DNA from: Variovorax ginsengisoli
GTDB lineage: Bacteria > Pseudomonadota > Gammaproteobacteria > Burkholderiales > Burkholderiaceae_C
Assembly: GCF_030486595.1 (NCBI RefSeq)
Contig: NZ_JAUJZH010000011.1
Coordinates: 1-64,000, forward strand
Direction of reading: 5' to 3'
DNA length: 64,000 nt
Position numbers and translations under genes: made by a program. Shown here piece by piece: positions 9,187 to 18,452 of this stretch. How positions within the stretch are numbered: position 1 is the first letter of the stretch; each line of letters begins with the position of its first letter. The notes under the pieces are model-generated. The model did no database searches. It was not told where the DNA came from and saw only the letters and a list, made by a program, of their open reading frames with translations.

Positions 9187-9237
9187 AGGGGTCCGGCGAC
9201 AGCAGCAGCGATGCGGAAATGCCGCACGCGCCCCGAT

Positions 9238-9921
9238 TCAAGCCTCGGTGACAGTCTGGGCCGCGACCACCGCCTCGGTGCGGTTGCGCACGTTGAGCGC
9301 GCGGAAAATCGCCGCGAGGTGGATCTTGACCGTGCCCTCGCTGATGCCGAGGGCGCGGCCGATGAGCTTGTTGGGCTTGCCCTGCGACAGCAGCTGCAGC
9401 ACCTCGACCTGGCGTTCGGTGAGCACGTTGCGCAGGTGCTCGAGCGTCTGGGCCGTCGCGGCACCCGATCCGCGCTGGACACCGTCGGCGGCGCCGACGC
9501 CGGGGATGCCGGCGACCACGCCGGGCGGCAGCGACGACAGCATCATCGGCGGCACGTAGACGCCGCCGGCCAGCACCAGCCGCACCGCCGACAGCATGAC
9601 CTCCGGCGAATAGGCCTTGGGAATGAAGCCGAGCACGCCGCGCTCGAGCACGCTGCGCATCACGGCCGGGTCTTCGTAGCCCGACAGCACGATGACCGGC
9701 ACCGCCGGCAGGCGGCGGCGGACCTCGTCGATGTGGGCCTGGCCCTCGGCACCGGGCATGTTCAGGTCGATCACGGCCAGGTCGAGGTCGTCGCTGGCGC
9801 TGGCGAGCAACTCGTCGACGCTCATGGCCAGGACGAAGTCGATGCCGGGCTCTAGTTCCGACAGCTTGGCCTTGACCGCCTCGATGACGAGCCGGTGGTC
9901 GTCGGCGATCAGGATTTTCAT
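9238..9921 (-). CDS. LuxR/NarL-type response regulator
   Basis: A 227-residue two-component regulator. The N-terminal receiver domain has the acidic pair ADDH near residues 6-9, the phosphorylated Asp52 in AVIDLNMPG, and the conserved Lys in IPKAYS. After a Gly/Ala-rich linker comes the LuxR helix-turn-helix LTERQVEVLQLLSQGKPNKL and GTVKIHLAAIFRALNVRNRTEAV. The start at 9921 is preferred because GGGGAAAG precedes it; an in-frame ATG at 9939 has no visible ribosome site. No kinase gene is adjacent. The nearest kinases are at 16375 and beyond, so the partner is unknown. Confidence 0.92.
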   Translation of the reverse strand: MKILIADDHRLVIEAVKAKLSELEPGIDFVLAMSVDELLASASDDLDLAVIDLNMPGAEGQAHIDEVRRRLPAVPVIVLSGYEDPAVMRSVLERGVLGFIPKAYSPEVMLSAVRLVLAGGVYVPPMMLSSLPPGVVAGIPGVGAADGVQRGSGAATAQTLEHLRNVLTERQVEVLQLLSQGKPNKLIGRALGISEGTVKIHLAAIFRALNVRNRTEAVVAAQTVTEA

Positions 9922-10173
9922 GGCTTTCCCCAGCGACATGGATGGATATTGGCTCGCCGACGATAACGGTGAACGAGACGCGCATCAAGGCGGATTTCGC
10001 TCCTCGAACGACATAGCTCCCAAGCGATATGGCGCCGGCGCGCGGCAATGAAGGAATATTTCGCATCCAAGAACGAGCGGAGACAAGGGCATGTGCCAAC
10101 GATGCAGGCGCAACCGCAGGGCTCCGATCGGCAGCCACGCCCCGGCGTGAACAGGCACGGCCGCGAGGGCTGA

Positions 10174-11520
10174 ATGGCTCGCCTGCTCGACACTTTTTCC
10201 AGCTTCGTGTCGTTCGGGCTGGGCCTCGATGCGTCGATCGCGGCGGACCGTGCCGAGCCCGGCTGCGAGAGCGCCCGGCAGCAGGCGCTGAACCTGCTGG
10301 AAGAGGCCCGGACGGCGGCCCTGGCGCTCGGCCGCCCGGCCGCGGCGGTCGAGTCGGCCCGCTTCGCGATGGTCGCCTGGATCGACGAGATCCTGGCGCG
10401 GCACCCCGGCTGCAAGAACGCGGGCGGGTCGCCGCTGCAGCTGCGGCTGTTCAATTCCAGCAATGCCGCCAGCGAGTTCTTCCATCACCTGTCGACGCTC
10501 ACGGTCGACGACGACGAGGTGCGCGAGGTCTACTGGCGCGTGCTGGCACTCGGCTTCAAGGGCCAGTACTACTTCGAGAACGACGACAGCGGCGAGCTGG
10601 GCAAGCTCAAGGCGCTGCACGCCGAGCAGCTCGCGCTGCAGCCGGCGCCGATCGACGGCCTGGCCCAGGCCCCCATCACGCCGCAGCCCGATGGCCTCCC
10701 CGGCCCGCCCGGCCCGCCCGGCCCGCGCGATCCGCGCGATCCGCTGTGGCGCCGGCGCGCGCTGCTGCGAGCCGGCGGGGCGCTGGCGCTGCTGGTCCCG
10801 CTGGCCTACGCGCTCTGGTTCATGTTCGCGGGGTCGAGCGAAGCGCCGCTGACGCTGGCCCAGCGCATCGACCTGCAACTCCAGGCCTATGCCTGCGCGG
10901 ACCTGTCCGCCACGGTGGCGCCCGATGGCCAGGCGCGGGTGCAGGGCTTCGTCTCGAACGCCGAGGAGATGGTGCAGGTGCAGCAGGACGTGCGCGCCCT
11001 GCCGGGGGTCAGCGCCGCAGAGTTCGACCTCCAGCTGCGGATCTGGCCGCACTGCGAGGTGCTGGCCCTGCTCAAGCCCTACCAGGCGCGCAACCGCGAG
11101 CTGGCCCTCGGGCTGGCGATCGCCACGCCGACGGCACCGACGGGCCGCCTGCGGGAAGGCGACCGGGTCCTGATCGAGGTCACGAACGCGCGGCGCGACG
11201 GCTACCTGTGGGTTGACTACTACACGGCCGACGGCGCCGTGCTGCACCTGAACGCGGGGCCGGTGCAGCTGCGCCTGACCGCAGGAGAGACCATCGAGCT
11301 CGGACGCGACATCCCGTCGAGCTGGCTCGCGGCGCCGCCCTTCGGCACGGTGCTGGTGACCGCGCTGTCCTCTCCGATGCCCTTCGCCCAGGCGTCGGAG
11401 CGGCCGCCCTTCGAGCTGGCCTCGGCCTACCTGCAGCGGCTGCGCGAATCGCTGGCGGTGGGCGAATTCGGCGCCCGCGCCGTGGCCGAGATGGTGTTCC
11501 TCGAAACGGTGCCGCGCTGA
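10174..11520 (+). CDS. DotU/TssL-like protein fused to a DUF4384-like domain
   Basis: A 448-residue protein. Residues 1-155 resemble the DotU/TssL cytoplasmic domain (AWIDE near 68-72, GFKGQYYFEN near 127-136). A collagen-like GPPGPPGP linker follows near 177-184, then one membrane segment (about 198-220). The outer part has a BON-like stretch with LQAYACADLSATVAPDGQA and a C-terminal region resembling DUF4384 (VLIEVTNARRDGYLWVDYY, then PPFGTVLVTALSS). TssL anchors type VI secretion systems, but no other such gene is in the window. The DUF4384 assignment is by eye. Function unknown, possibly an envelope scaffold. Confidence 0.75.
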   Translation: MARLLDTFSSFVSFGLGLDASIAADRAEPGCESARQQALNLLEEARTAALALGRPAAAVESARFAMVAWIDEILARHPGCKNAGGSPLQLRLFNSSNAASEFFHHLSTLTVDDDEVREVYWRVLALGFKGQYYFENDDSGELGKLKALHAEQLALQPAPIDGLAQAPITPQPDGLPGPPGPPGPRDPRDPLWRRRALLRAGGALALLVPLAYALWFMFAGSSEAPLTLAQRIDLQLQAYACADLSATVAPDGQARVQGFVSNAEEMVQVQQDVRALPGVSAAEFDLQLRIWPHCEVLALLKPYQARNRELALGLAIATPTAPTGRLREGDRVLIEVTNARRDGYLWVDYYTADGAVLHLNAGPVQLRLTAGETIELGRDIPSSWLAAPPFGTVLVTALSSPMPFAQASERPPFELASAYLQRLRESLAVGEFGARAVAEMVFLETVPR

Positions 11521-11534
11521 GGTTCTGAACCAGC

Positions 11535-13595
11535 TCAGTCGTCGTCGCGCACGCGATGCTGCGCGGTCAAGGTCTGCTGGGTGCCCGGCGGCACCGCCTC
11601 GTAGTGCGACAGCGCGATGGTGTAGCGGCCCTGGCCGCTGGTCATGGCGTTGAGCCGCGACTGGTAGCTGGCCAGCTCCGACATCGGCACCTGGCCCCGG
11701 ACCACGACCGTCCCGGCGCCGCCGTTCGCGGTGCCCGTGACCAGCCCGCGGCGCGAGGACAGGTCGCCGGTGACGTCGCCGATCGCGTGGTCGGGCGCGG
11801 CGATCTCGATCTGCACGATCGGCTCCAGCACGATCGGCCGCGCCGCCCGGATGGCGGCCATGAAGGCCTTGCGCCCGGCGGTCGCGAAGGCGATGTCCTT
11901 GCTGTCGACGCTGTGGTGCTTGCCGTCATGCACCACCACCCGGACGTCGACCACCGGGTAGCCGGCGATCGCGCCCGACGCCAGCACCTCGCGCACGCCC
12001 TTCTCGACCGCCGGGATGAACTGGCCCGGGATCGCGCCGCCCTTGACCTCGTCGGCGAACTCGAAGCCGGCGCCGCGCGCCAGCGGCTCGATGCGCAGGA
12101 AGACCTCGCCGAACTGGCCGGCGCCGCCGGTCTGCTTCTTGTGGCGGTGGTGGCCCTCGGCCGGCGCGGTCACGGTCTCGCGGTAGGCGATGCGCGGCGG
12201 GCGGGTCTCGACCTCGAAGCGGTAGACCTCGCGCAGCCGCTCGAGCATCACCCGCAGGTGCAGCTCGCCGAGGCCGTAGATGATGGTCTCGTTGGTGGCC
12301 ACCACGTGCTCGACCCGCAGGCAGGGGTCCTCGGCGACCAGCTTGCCGAGGATTTCCCAGGCCCGCTGTTCGTCGCCGTGGCGCTTGGGCTCGACCGCCA
12401 GGCCGTGCACCGGCACCGGGAAGGCCAGCGGCGCCAGGTGCACGTGGTCGTCCTCGGCGGCGTCGTGCAGCACGGCGTCGAAGTGGATCTCGTCGACCTT
12501 GGCCACCGCCACGATGTCGCCCGGCAGCGCCCGCCCCACCTCGACGTAGTCCTTGCCCTGCAGCATGAACAGGTGGCCGACCTTGAAGGGCTTGCGGCCG
12601 TCGCCGACATAGAGCTGGCTGTCGCGCGTGACCGTGCCCTGGTGGACGCGGAAGATCCCGAGCTTGCCCACGTAGGGATCGACCGTGACCTTGAAGACAT
12701 GCGCCAGCACGTGCAGCGACGGGTCGGGCCGGGCCTGCATCGGCTCGGCCGCGGCGCCCTCGCCGAGCAGGAAGTCCGGCGGATTGGCTTCGGTCGGATC
12801 GGGCAGCAGCTTGACGACGACGTCGAGCAGCTCCGCCAGGCCGGCGCCGTTGCGCGCCGAGACGAAGCAGACCGGGATCAGGTGGCCTTCGCGCAGCGCC
12901 TGCTCGAGCGGCGCGTGCAACTCGGCAGCATCGACGTCGCCCTCGGACAGGTAGCGGTCGACGAAGGCCGCATCGACCTCGACCACCTGCTCGACCAGCG
13001 CCCGATGCGCGTCCTCGACGCTGCCGATGTCGGACTGCCCCTCGCGGTTGAAGAAGCAGTCGACGACCTGCGTGCCACCCGCTGCCGGCAGGTTGAGCGG
13101 CAGGCACTCGCGCCCGAAGGTCGCCTGGATCTGCGCCAGCAGGCTGCGCAGGTCGACGCCCTGGGTGTCGATCTTGTTGACGATCACCATCCGCGCCAGG
13201 TGCCGCTCGGCGGCATAGGCCATCATGCGCAGGGTCATCGGCTCGATCCCGGTGGCCGCATTGACGACCACCGCCGCGGTCTCGACGGCTTCCAGGGCCG
13301 GCAGGCTCTGGCCGAGGAAGTCGGCGCCGCCGGGCGTGTCGATGAAGTGGACCCGGGTGCCGGCGTGCGTCAGGTGCATGACCGAGGCATTGAGCGAATG
13401 CTGCATGCGGCGCTCGAGGGGATCGTGGTCGCTCACGGTGCTGCCGCGCTCGACGCTGCCGCGGGCGCCGATGGCACCCGCCTTGTGCAGCAGGGCCTCG
13501 GCGAGCGAGGTCTTGCCGGCGGCGGAGGCGCCGACGAGCGCCAGGGTTCGCACCGCTTCCATTTCGGCCGTCTGGCCGTTCGTTCGGCTTGGCAT
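11535..13595 (-). CDS. EF-G-like translational GTPase (FusA2 type)
   Basis: A 686-residue paralogue of elongation factor G. The P-loop is GASAAGKTS (residues 22-30), the G3 motif is DTPGGADFLG and G4 is NKID. Domains II-V follow, with LYVGDGRKPFKVGHLFML, the domain IV segment GGAGQFGEVFLRIEPL and the domain V region IGDVTGDLSSRRG. The P-loop differs from housekeeping EF-G (AHIDAGKTT), and the gene is not near str operon genes, so it is probably an accessory EF-G of unclear role. ATG 13595 has GAGGAG eight bases upstream; the frame is open a little farther. Confidence 0.88.
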   Translation of the reverse strand: MPSRTNGQTAEMEAVRTLALVGASAAGKTSLAEALLHKAGAIGARGSVERGSTVSDHDPLERRMQHSLNASVMHLTHAGTRVHFIDTPGGADFLGQSLPALEAVETAAVVVNAATGIEPMTLRMMAYAAERHLARMVIVNKIDTQGVDLRSLLAQIQATFGRECLPLNLPAAGGTQVVDCFFNREGQSDIGSVEDAHRALVEQVVEVDAAFVDRYLSEGDVDAAELHAPLEQALREGHLIPVCFVSARNGAGLAELLDVVVKLLPDPTEANPPDFLLGEGAAAEPMQARPDPSLHVLAHVFKVTVDPYVGKLGIFRVHQGTVTRDSQLYVGDGRKPFKVGHLFMLQGKDYVEVGRALPGDIVAVAKVDEIHFDAVLHDAAEDDHVHLAPLAFPVPVHGLAVEPKRHGDEQRAWEILGKLVAEDPCLRVEHVVATNETIIYGLGELHLRVMLERLREVYRFEVETRPPRIAYRETVTAPAEGHHRHKKQTGGAGQFGEVFLRIEPLARGAGFEFADEVKGGAIPGQFIPAVEKGVREVLASGAIAGYPVVDVRVVVHDGKHHSVDSKDIAFATAGRKAFMAAIRAARPIVLEPIVQIEIAAPDHAIGDVTGDLSSRRGLVTGTANGGAGTVVVRGQVPMSELASYQSRLNAMTSGQGRYTIALSHYEAVPPGTQQTLTAQHRVRDDD

Positions 13596-13687
13596 GGGCT
13601 GTCTCCTCGGCGCCTGGGCGGCGGCCCAGCGTACGGGATCGGCCGCTCCGATGCAAGCCGGACGCGCCAGCCGCCGCTTGCCGGACA

Positions 13688-14107
13688 ATGTCGGCCATGG
13701 GACTGCCGATCGCCTCCACCCCCGACAGCACGGGCTACCAACGCCGCGAATTCATGGTCGTCAAGATCCCGGTCGTCGAGGACGTGGACGACCGCTGGCA
13801 CCAGCGCGAGGAACGCATCGACCAGGCGCTGCGCGCCGACGGGCTGGGCTCGGTGCTCGGCTGGGGCGACTCGCTCGGGGAGCCGACGCGGCGCGGCCGG
13901 CGCCGGGTCGCGTTCACCCGGGTCGACATCGACATCTCGGACATCGCCGCCGGACGGGCCCTGCTGCAGGCGGCGCTGCCGGCGATCGGCGTGCCGCCGG
14001 GCACAGAGATCCACTACTCGATCGCCCGTGTCCGCTTCGCCGACATCTACGCGCCGCCGGAATGGCTGCTGGAGCGCCCGCAGGATCAGGGCGTGAACAG
14101 GCCCTAG
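13688..14107 (+). CDS. Hypothetical protein
   Basis: About 139 residues starting MSAMGLPIASTPDSTGYQRR; Met4 (13697) or Met23 (MVVKIPVVEDVDDRWHQREE) are other starts. Its composition is soluble, with an acidic/basic helix near the N-terminus and a strand-rich C-terminal half (RRVAFTRVDIDISDIAAGRA, then HYSIARVRFADIYAPPEW). No family is recognised. It diverges from the EF-G-like gene, and its stop overlaps the end of the convergent PhnD-type gene by four bases. Codon use looks like its neighbours. Confidence 0.6.
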   Translation: MSAMGLPIASTPDSTGYQRREFMVVKIPVVEDVDDRWHQREERIDQALRADGLGSVLGWGDSLGEPTRRGRRRVAFTRVDIDISDIAAGRALLQAALPAIGVPPGTEIHYSIARVRFADIYAPPEWLLERPQDQGVNRP

Positions 14108-15105
14108 TCCTGCAAGGCGGCGACCTGCTCCGCGTAGGCGGTCTCGATGCGCTGCAGCCGGGCCTGGCGCGCGGCCTCGCTGACCCATTGCGCGTTCAGC
14201 GCGCTCTGCCGGGCGAGCTGGTATTGCAGCCGGGCCGCCGGCAGCAGCGCCTTGTTGTCGGCGGCGGCATAGCCCAGCGACGCCCGCAGCGACTTGAGGA
14301 CCTCGCGCTGGGCCTCGGCCCGCGGACCCCGCCCTCGCCCGTAGCCCACCAGGAAGGCGCGCAGCTTTTTCTGGAGTTCCGGCGGCACGTCGCTGCGCAC
14401 CAGCACCTGGGCCGGCGGCGTCGGCTCCGACTGCCAGATCACCTGCAGGCGCTCGGCCTCGGCCGGGAACTGCGCGCGGAAGCGCTCGAAATCGGTGGTG
14501 TTGTTGGTCGCCACGTCGGCGTCGCCATTGGCCACCGCCAACGCCGTGGTCTGGTGGGTGCCGACGATCTCGCTCTTGAAGCGGGTCTCCATCGCGATCC
14601 GGTTCGGCAGGAAGAGCTGGACCTGCGGCAGGATGAAGCCCGACACCGACCGGCTGTCGCCGCGCGCCAGGCGCCATTGCTCGGGCCGGGCCAGCAGGTC
14701 GGCGAGCGGGTCGGACGGCCCGTCCTTGCGCACCAGCAGCACGGCGCGGTGGTCCGGTGTACCGCCATGCCGCTCGACCTGGGCCAGCACCACCATGCGG
14801 CGCTGGGTCACGGCATCGAGCGCGAGCTGCGCCGACAGCAGGCTCAGGTCGACCTGGCGCCGCCGGATGGCCTCGCCGAGCGCCTCGTAGGTGGTCGCCG
14901 AATGCACCGTCACGGGCCGGCCCAGCGCACGGCTGAGCTCGGCCAGCAACGGGGTCCAGCTTTCGCGCGACTCGACCACGCCGCCGACCGGCAGCACGCC
15001 GAAGCGCAACTCGGCCGGCGCGGCCTGCGCCGCGGCACCGGCGTGCCAGCCGAGCGCAGCGGCCAGCGCCACGCCGGCGATCGCCAGGGCGCCTCGTCTC
15101 AGCAT
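14104..15105 (-). CDS. PhnD-type periplasmic binding protein (copy 1)
   Basis: Secreted substrate-binding protein of the phosphate/phosphonate PhnD superfamily, about 333 residues from Met at 15105 (MLRRGALAIAGVALAAALGW, signal peptide ending near AQA). It has LRFGVLPVGG near the mature N-terminus, SATTYEALGEAIRRRQVDL, SRSVSGFILPQVQLFLPN and ALAVANGDADVATNN, characteristic of this fold. It starts five bases after the stop of its paralogue. No permease or ATPase is nearby; the divergent gene is a sensor kinase, so a sensory rather than transport role is likely (inference). Ligand unknown. Confidence 0.85.
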   Translation of the reverse strand: MLRRGALAIAGVALAAALGWHAGAAAQAAPAELRFGVLPVGGVVESRESWTPLLAELSRALGRPVTVHSATTYEALGEAIRRRQVDLSLLSAQLALDAVTQRRMVVLAQVERHGGTPDHRAVLLVRKDGPSDPLADLLARPEQWRLARGDSRSVSGFILPQVQLFLPNRIAMETRFKSEIVGTHQTTALAVANGDADVATNNTTDFERFRAQFPAEAERLQVIWQSEPTPPAQVLVRSDVPPELQKKLRAFLVGYGRGRGPRAEAQREVLKSLRASLGYAAADNKALLPAARLQYQLARQSALNAQWVSEAARQARLQRIETAYAEQVAALQD

Positions 15106-15109
15106 GCCG

Positions 15110-16117
15110 TCACGGCGCCCCCGAACGCAACGCCGCCACCTGCTCGGCATAGGTGGCTTCGATGCGCTGCAACCGCGCCTGGCGCGCCGCCTCGTTGACC
15201 CACTGCGAGGTCATGGTGCTCTGCCGCGCCAGCTGGTAGGCCAGCTTGGCGGCCGGCAGCAGCGAGCTGTTGTCGGCCGCCACGAAGCCGGCCAGGTCGT
15301 GCAGCGACTTCAGCACTGCGCGCTCGCTGTCGCCGCGCGGGCCCTTGCCGCGCGCGTACTCGACCAGGAAGAGCTGCACCTTCTTCTCGAACTCGGGCCC
15401 GTAACCGCGCCGGATCACGATCTGCGCATGCGGAATCAGTTCCGACTCCCAGATCACCTGCAGTCGATCGGCTTCGGCCGGGAACTGCAGCCGGAAGCGT
15501 TCGAAGTCGGCCGTGTTGTTGGTGGCGACGTCGGCCTCGCCGTTGGCCACCGCCAGCGCGGTCACCTGGTGGGTGCCCACCACCTCGCTGCGGAAGCGGG
15601 TCTCCATCGCGATGTGGTTGGGCAGGAAGAGCTGCAGCTGCGGCACGATGAAGCCCGACACCGACCGGCTCTCGCCGCGCGCCAGGCGCCAGCCTTCGGG
15701 TTCGGCCAGCAGCTCCTTGAGGGTGGTGCGAGGGCCCGACTTGCGCGTCAGCAGCAGCGCGCGATAGCCCGGCAGGCCGTCATGGCGCGTCACCTGCGCC
15801 ACCACCTTCATGCGCCGCAGCGTCACGGCGTCGAGCGCCATCTTGCCGGACAGGAAGGCCATGTCGACCTGGTCGCGCTGGATCGCCTGCTCCAGGGCCT
15901 CGTACGAGGTGACCGACAGCATGGTGACCGGCCGGCCGATGGCGCGCTGCAGGTCCGCCAGCAACGGCTCCCAGTCGTTGCGCGACTCGAAAGCCCCGCC
16001 AAGCGGCAGGATGCCGAAGCGCACGGCGGTGCCGGCGGCGGCTTCGGCCCCGCCGGCCGCCTGCGCCGCCGCCCCGAGCTGCCAGCCCAGCGCCAGCGCG
16101 AGCCCGGCGCGCAGCAT
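15110..16117 (-). CDS. PhnD-type periplasmic binding protein (copy 2)
   Basis: Paralogue of the downstream gene with clear collinear similarity: VRFGILPLGGAFESRNDWEP, SVTSYEALEQAIQRDQVDMA, GESRSVSGFIVPQLQLFLPN and AVANGEADVATNNTADFERF. About 335 residues from Met at 16117, which gives a clean signal peptide (MLRAGLALALGWQLGAAAQA) matching copy 1; an ATG at 16207 would add 30 atypical residues. It lies divergent to a hybrid histidine kinase and is probably its periplasmic ligand-binding partner (inference). Tandem duplication followed by divergence explains the pair. Confidence 0.85.
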   Translation of the reverse strand: MLRAGLALALGWQLGAAAQAAGGAEAAAGTAVRFGILPLGGAFESRNDWEPLLADLQRAIGRPVTMLSVTSYEALEQAIQRDQVDMAFLSGKMALDAVTLRRMKVVAQVTRHDGLPGYRALLLTRKSGPRTTLKELLAEPEGWRLARGESRSVSGFIVPQLQLFLPNHIAMETRFRSEVVGTHQVTALAVANGEADVATNNTADFERFRLQFPAEADRLQVIWESELIPHAQIVIRRGYGPEFEKKVQLFLVEYARGKGPRGDSERAVLKSLHDLAGFVAADNSSLLPAAKLAYQLARQSTMTSQWVNEAARQARLQRIEATYAEQVAALRSGAP

Positions 16118-16207
16118 CCAGGCCGCCACCCGCGCCGCACCGGCCCGGAACCGATCCGGCCGGGAAACCGCGACAACAAGGGAAGCGCATAGGACGGAAG
16201 CCTGCAT

Positions 16208-16374
16208 CTTTTTCTGGACCGCATCGGCCCGACGAGCCGAATGGGCTGGTCAAGCGAGTGCTGCCTACAACACAATTAGAAACCAACTTAAGCAGTAAAC
16301 GTGTCATTTTCATTGATCCATGCGCAACGGGGTGCCGCTCAGTGGCTGACAGCCGCAGCCGTTCCAGCTCCTCG
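16208..16374. promoter_or_regulatory. Divergent intergenic region between PhnD-type gene and hybrid kinase
   Basis: This stretch holds a distinctly AT-rich core (about 16265-16320, including ACACAATTAGAAACCAAC and GTGTCATTTTCATTG) in otherwise GC-rich DNA, as expected for divergent promoters. No confident -35/-10 pair or operator palindrome was identified by eye. If the kinase starts at the in-frame GTG 16342 rather than ATG 16375, part of it would be coding. Confidence 0.4.
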
Positions 16375-18273
16375 ATGAGCTGGTCCTTCCGCGCCCTGCG
16401 CCTGCTGGCCGGTCTGACACTGGCGCAGCAGCTGGTCCTGCTGGCGCTGTTGCCGGCGACCGTGGCGACCCTGGGCGCGATCGCGGTGCTGACGCGCCAG
16501 CACCTGGAGAACCTGACCGCGCTGATGCGCGCCAACGCCCAGACGGTGGCGCTTCAGGTCGCGACCGTGGCCCAGTCGCAGATGCAGCACATGGACCGCC
16601 GGGCGCTGCAGCGCACCGCGCTGTCCGGCAGCTTCCAGCCGCATGTGCAGCAGGTGCAGATCTGGTCGGAAGAAGGCGAGATCGTCGCCAATGCCGAAAC
16701 CGTGGACCGGCAGCGCGGGGAGGGGCTGCAGGTGGTCGCCCCGATCACCGGCGATGACGGCAGGCACAACGGCAAGGTGATGGTGGAGATGAGCCTGGAC
16801 GCGGTCGCCAGCGCCAAGCAGGCGGTCTGGCTCAATGTCGTGATCGTCCTGGGCGCCAGCCTGGCCGGCGTCGGGCTGGCCGGCTGGTGGGCGGCGCGAC
16901 GCATCAGCGCGCCGATCCAGGCGCTCGGCGAGGCGGTCGACCGGCTCGGCGCCGGAGAGGACGCGCAGGTCGAGATCGAGGGTTCGGCCGAGGTGCGGCG
17001 GCTGCAGCACGGCTTCAACCTGGCGGCGCGGGCGCTGCTGGACAGCCGCAACCAGCTGGAGAGCCGCATCGTCAACGCCACCGCCGAGCTGGCCAGCAAG
17101 AACCAGCAGCTGGAGGTCGCCAGCCAGGCCAAGACCCGTTTGCTGGCCGCCGCCAGCCACGACTTGCGGCAACCGCTGCATGCGCTGACCTTGTTCTCGG
17201 ACGGCCTCGCCAAGGGCGAGACCGATCCGGTGCGGCTGCAGCGCATCGGCCACATCCGGGAGTGCGTCGAGTCGCTGGACCGGCTGTTCTCGGAGCTGCT
17301 GAACCTCTCGCAGCTCGACGCCGGCGTGCTGCAGCCGCAGTGGACCGACTTCGCGCTCGATACCCTGTTCGACGAAATCAGCCGCAACTTCCGGGCGGTG
17401 GCAGAGCAGAAGAACCTGCGGCTGGTGGTGCGCAAGACCGAGGCCTGGGTGCGCTGCGACTACGTCATGCTGTCGCGGATCCTCAACAACCTGGTCTCGA
17501 ACTCGCTGCGCCACACCACCGAGGGGGGAATCCTGGTCGGCGCCCGGCGGCGCGGCAAGGCGATCCGCATCGACGTCTGGGACACCGGCATCGGCATCGC
17601 GGCCCATCACCAGCCGCGGGTCTTCGAGGAGTTCTACCAGGTCGACCCGCAGGGCCGGCAGGGTGGCCGGGAGTCGCGCGGGATGGGGCTGGGCCTGGCC
17701 ACGGTGCAGCGGCTCGCGGCCCTGCTCAACACCCGGGTCGAGCTCATTTCCCGGCCCAACAAGGGCACCTGCGTGCGGGTGCCGGTGCGCGCCACCGCGC
17801 CCGCGACCAGCCTGCCTGCGCCGCCCGCGCAGGCGTTCGGCCCGCCGGCCGAAGACGATGCCGGCCTGGTCGACATGGTGGTGCTGGTGATCGACGACGA
17901 GCGCACCATCCTCGAGGGCCTGCAGGTCGTGCTGGCGAACTGGGGCGCGCAGGTGCTGGCGGCGCAGAGCCGTTCCGAAGCCCTGGCACTGGCCGACGCC
18001 TGGGACCGGCCGCCCGACATCGTCGTGAGCGACCTGCTGCTGCAGGGCGGGGACAACGGGCTCGACGTGATCGCGGCGCTGGAACGCCATCCGCGCGGCA
18101 TCGGGCCATCGACCGCGCGGCTGCTGGTGACCGGCGAGACCAAGCCCGACCGCTTGCGCGAAGTCGCCAGCGCCGGCGTCGCGGTGCTCTACAAGCCGGT
18201 TTCGCCACGGGTGCTGCGCCAGGCCATCAACATCCAGCTGGCCGCGGTGCGCAGCGCCGCCGCGGCACTGTAG
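16375..18273 (+). CDS. Hybrid sensor histidine kinase (HAMP-HisKA-HATPase-REC)
   Basis: Inner-membrane sensor of about 632 residues. One membrane segment lies near the N-terminus (LVLLALLPATVATLGAIAVL), a periplasmic segment of roughly 100 residues follows, then a second membrane segment (WLNVVIVLGASLAGVGLAGW) and a HAMP domain. The H-box SHDLRQPLHALTLF has His262. The N-box ILNNLVSNSLRHT and G-boxes DTGIGIA and GMGLGLA are intact. The C-terminal receiver has phospho-acceptor Asp553 in VVSDLLLQGG and the Lys in YKPVSP. ATG 16375 is chosen; GTG 16342 is possible. It is divergent from the PhnD-type pair. Confidence 0.92.
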   Translation: MSWSFRALRLLAGLTLAQQLVLLALLPATVATLGAIAVLTRQHLENLTALMRANAQTVALQVATVAQSQMQHMDRRALQRTALSGSFQPHVQQVQIWSEEGEIVANAETVDRQRGEGLQVVAPITGDDGRHNGKVMVEMSLDAVASAKQAVWLNVVIVLGASLAGVGLAGWWAARRISAPIQALGEAVDRLGAGEDAQVEIEGSAEVRRLQHGFNLAARALLDSRNQLESRIVNATAELASKNQQLEVASQAKTRLLAAASHDLRQPLHALTLFSDGLAKGETDPVRLQRIGHIRECVESLDRLFSELLNLSQLDAGVLQPQWTDFALDTLFDEISRNFRAVAEQKNLRLVVRKTEAWVRCDYVMLSRILNNLVSNSLRHTTEGGILVGARRRGKAIRIDVWDTGIGIAAHHQPRVFEEFYQVDPQGRQGGRESRGMGLGLATVQRLAALLNTRVELISRPNKGTCVRVPVRATAPATSLPAPPAQAFGPPAEDDAGLVDMVVLVIDDERTILEGLQVVLANWGAQVLAAQSRSEALALADAWDRPPDIVVSDLLLQGGDNGLDVIAALERHPRGIGPSTARLLVTGETKPDRLREVASAGVAVLYKPVSPRVLRQAINIQLAAVRSAAAAL

Positions 18274-18452
18274 GCGCCCGCCGTCGGACGCGCCCGTACG
18301 TCGTCCGGCATAGACCGACAGGCTGCGGATTTTCGCCTGCGTTTCCCACAATGCGGCAGGCCGCGGGGCGACATAAGCCCTCTGCCTTATCGCGCCGAAA
18401 CAGCCGGCTCCGTACATTCATTGGACCTCTCACCCCTGCGGAAGCAGTCCCG

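Noticed and set aside
10174..11520. Type VI secretion locus
   Set aside because: Only a DotU-like domain is present; no sheath, TssM, ClpV or effector genes flank it.
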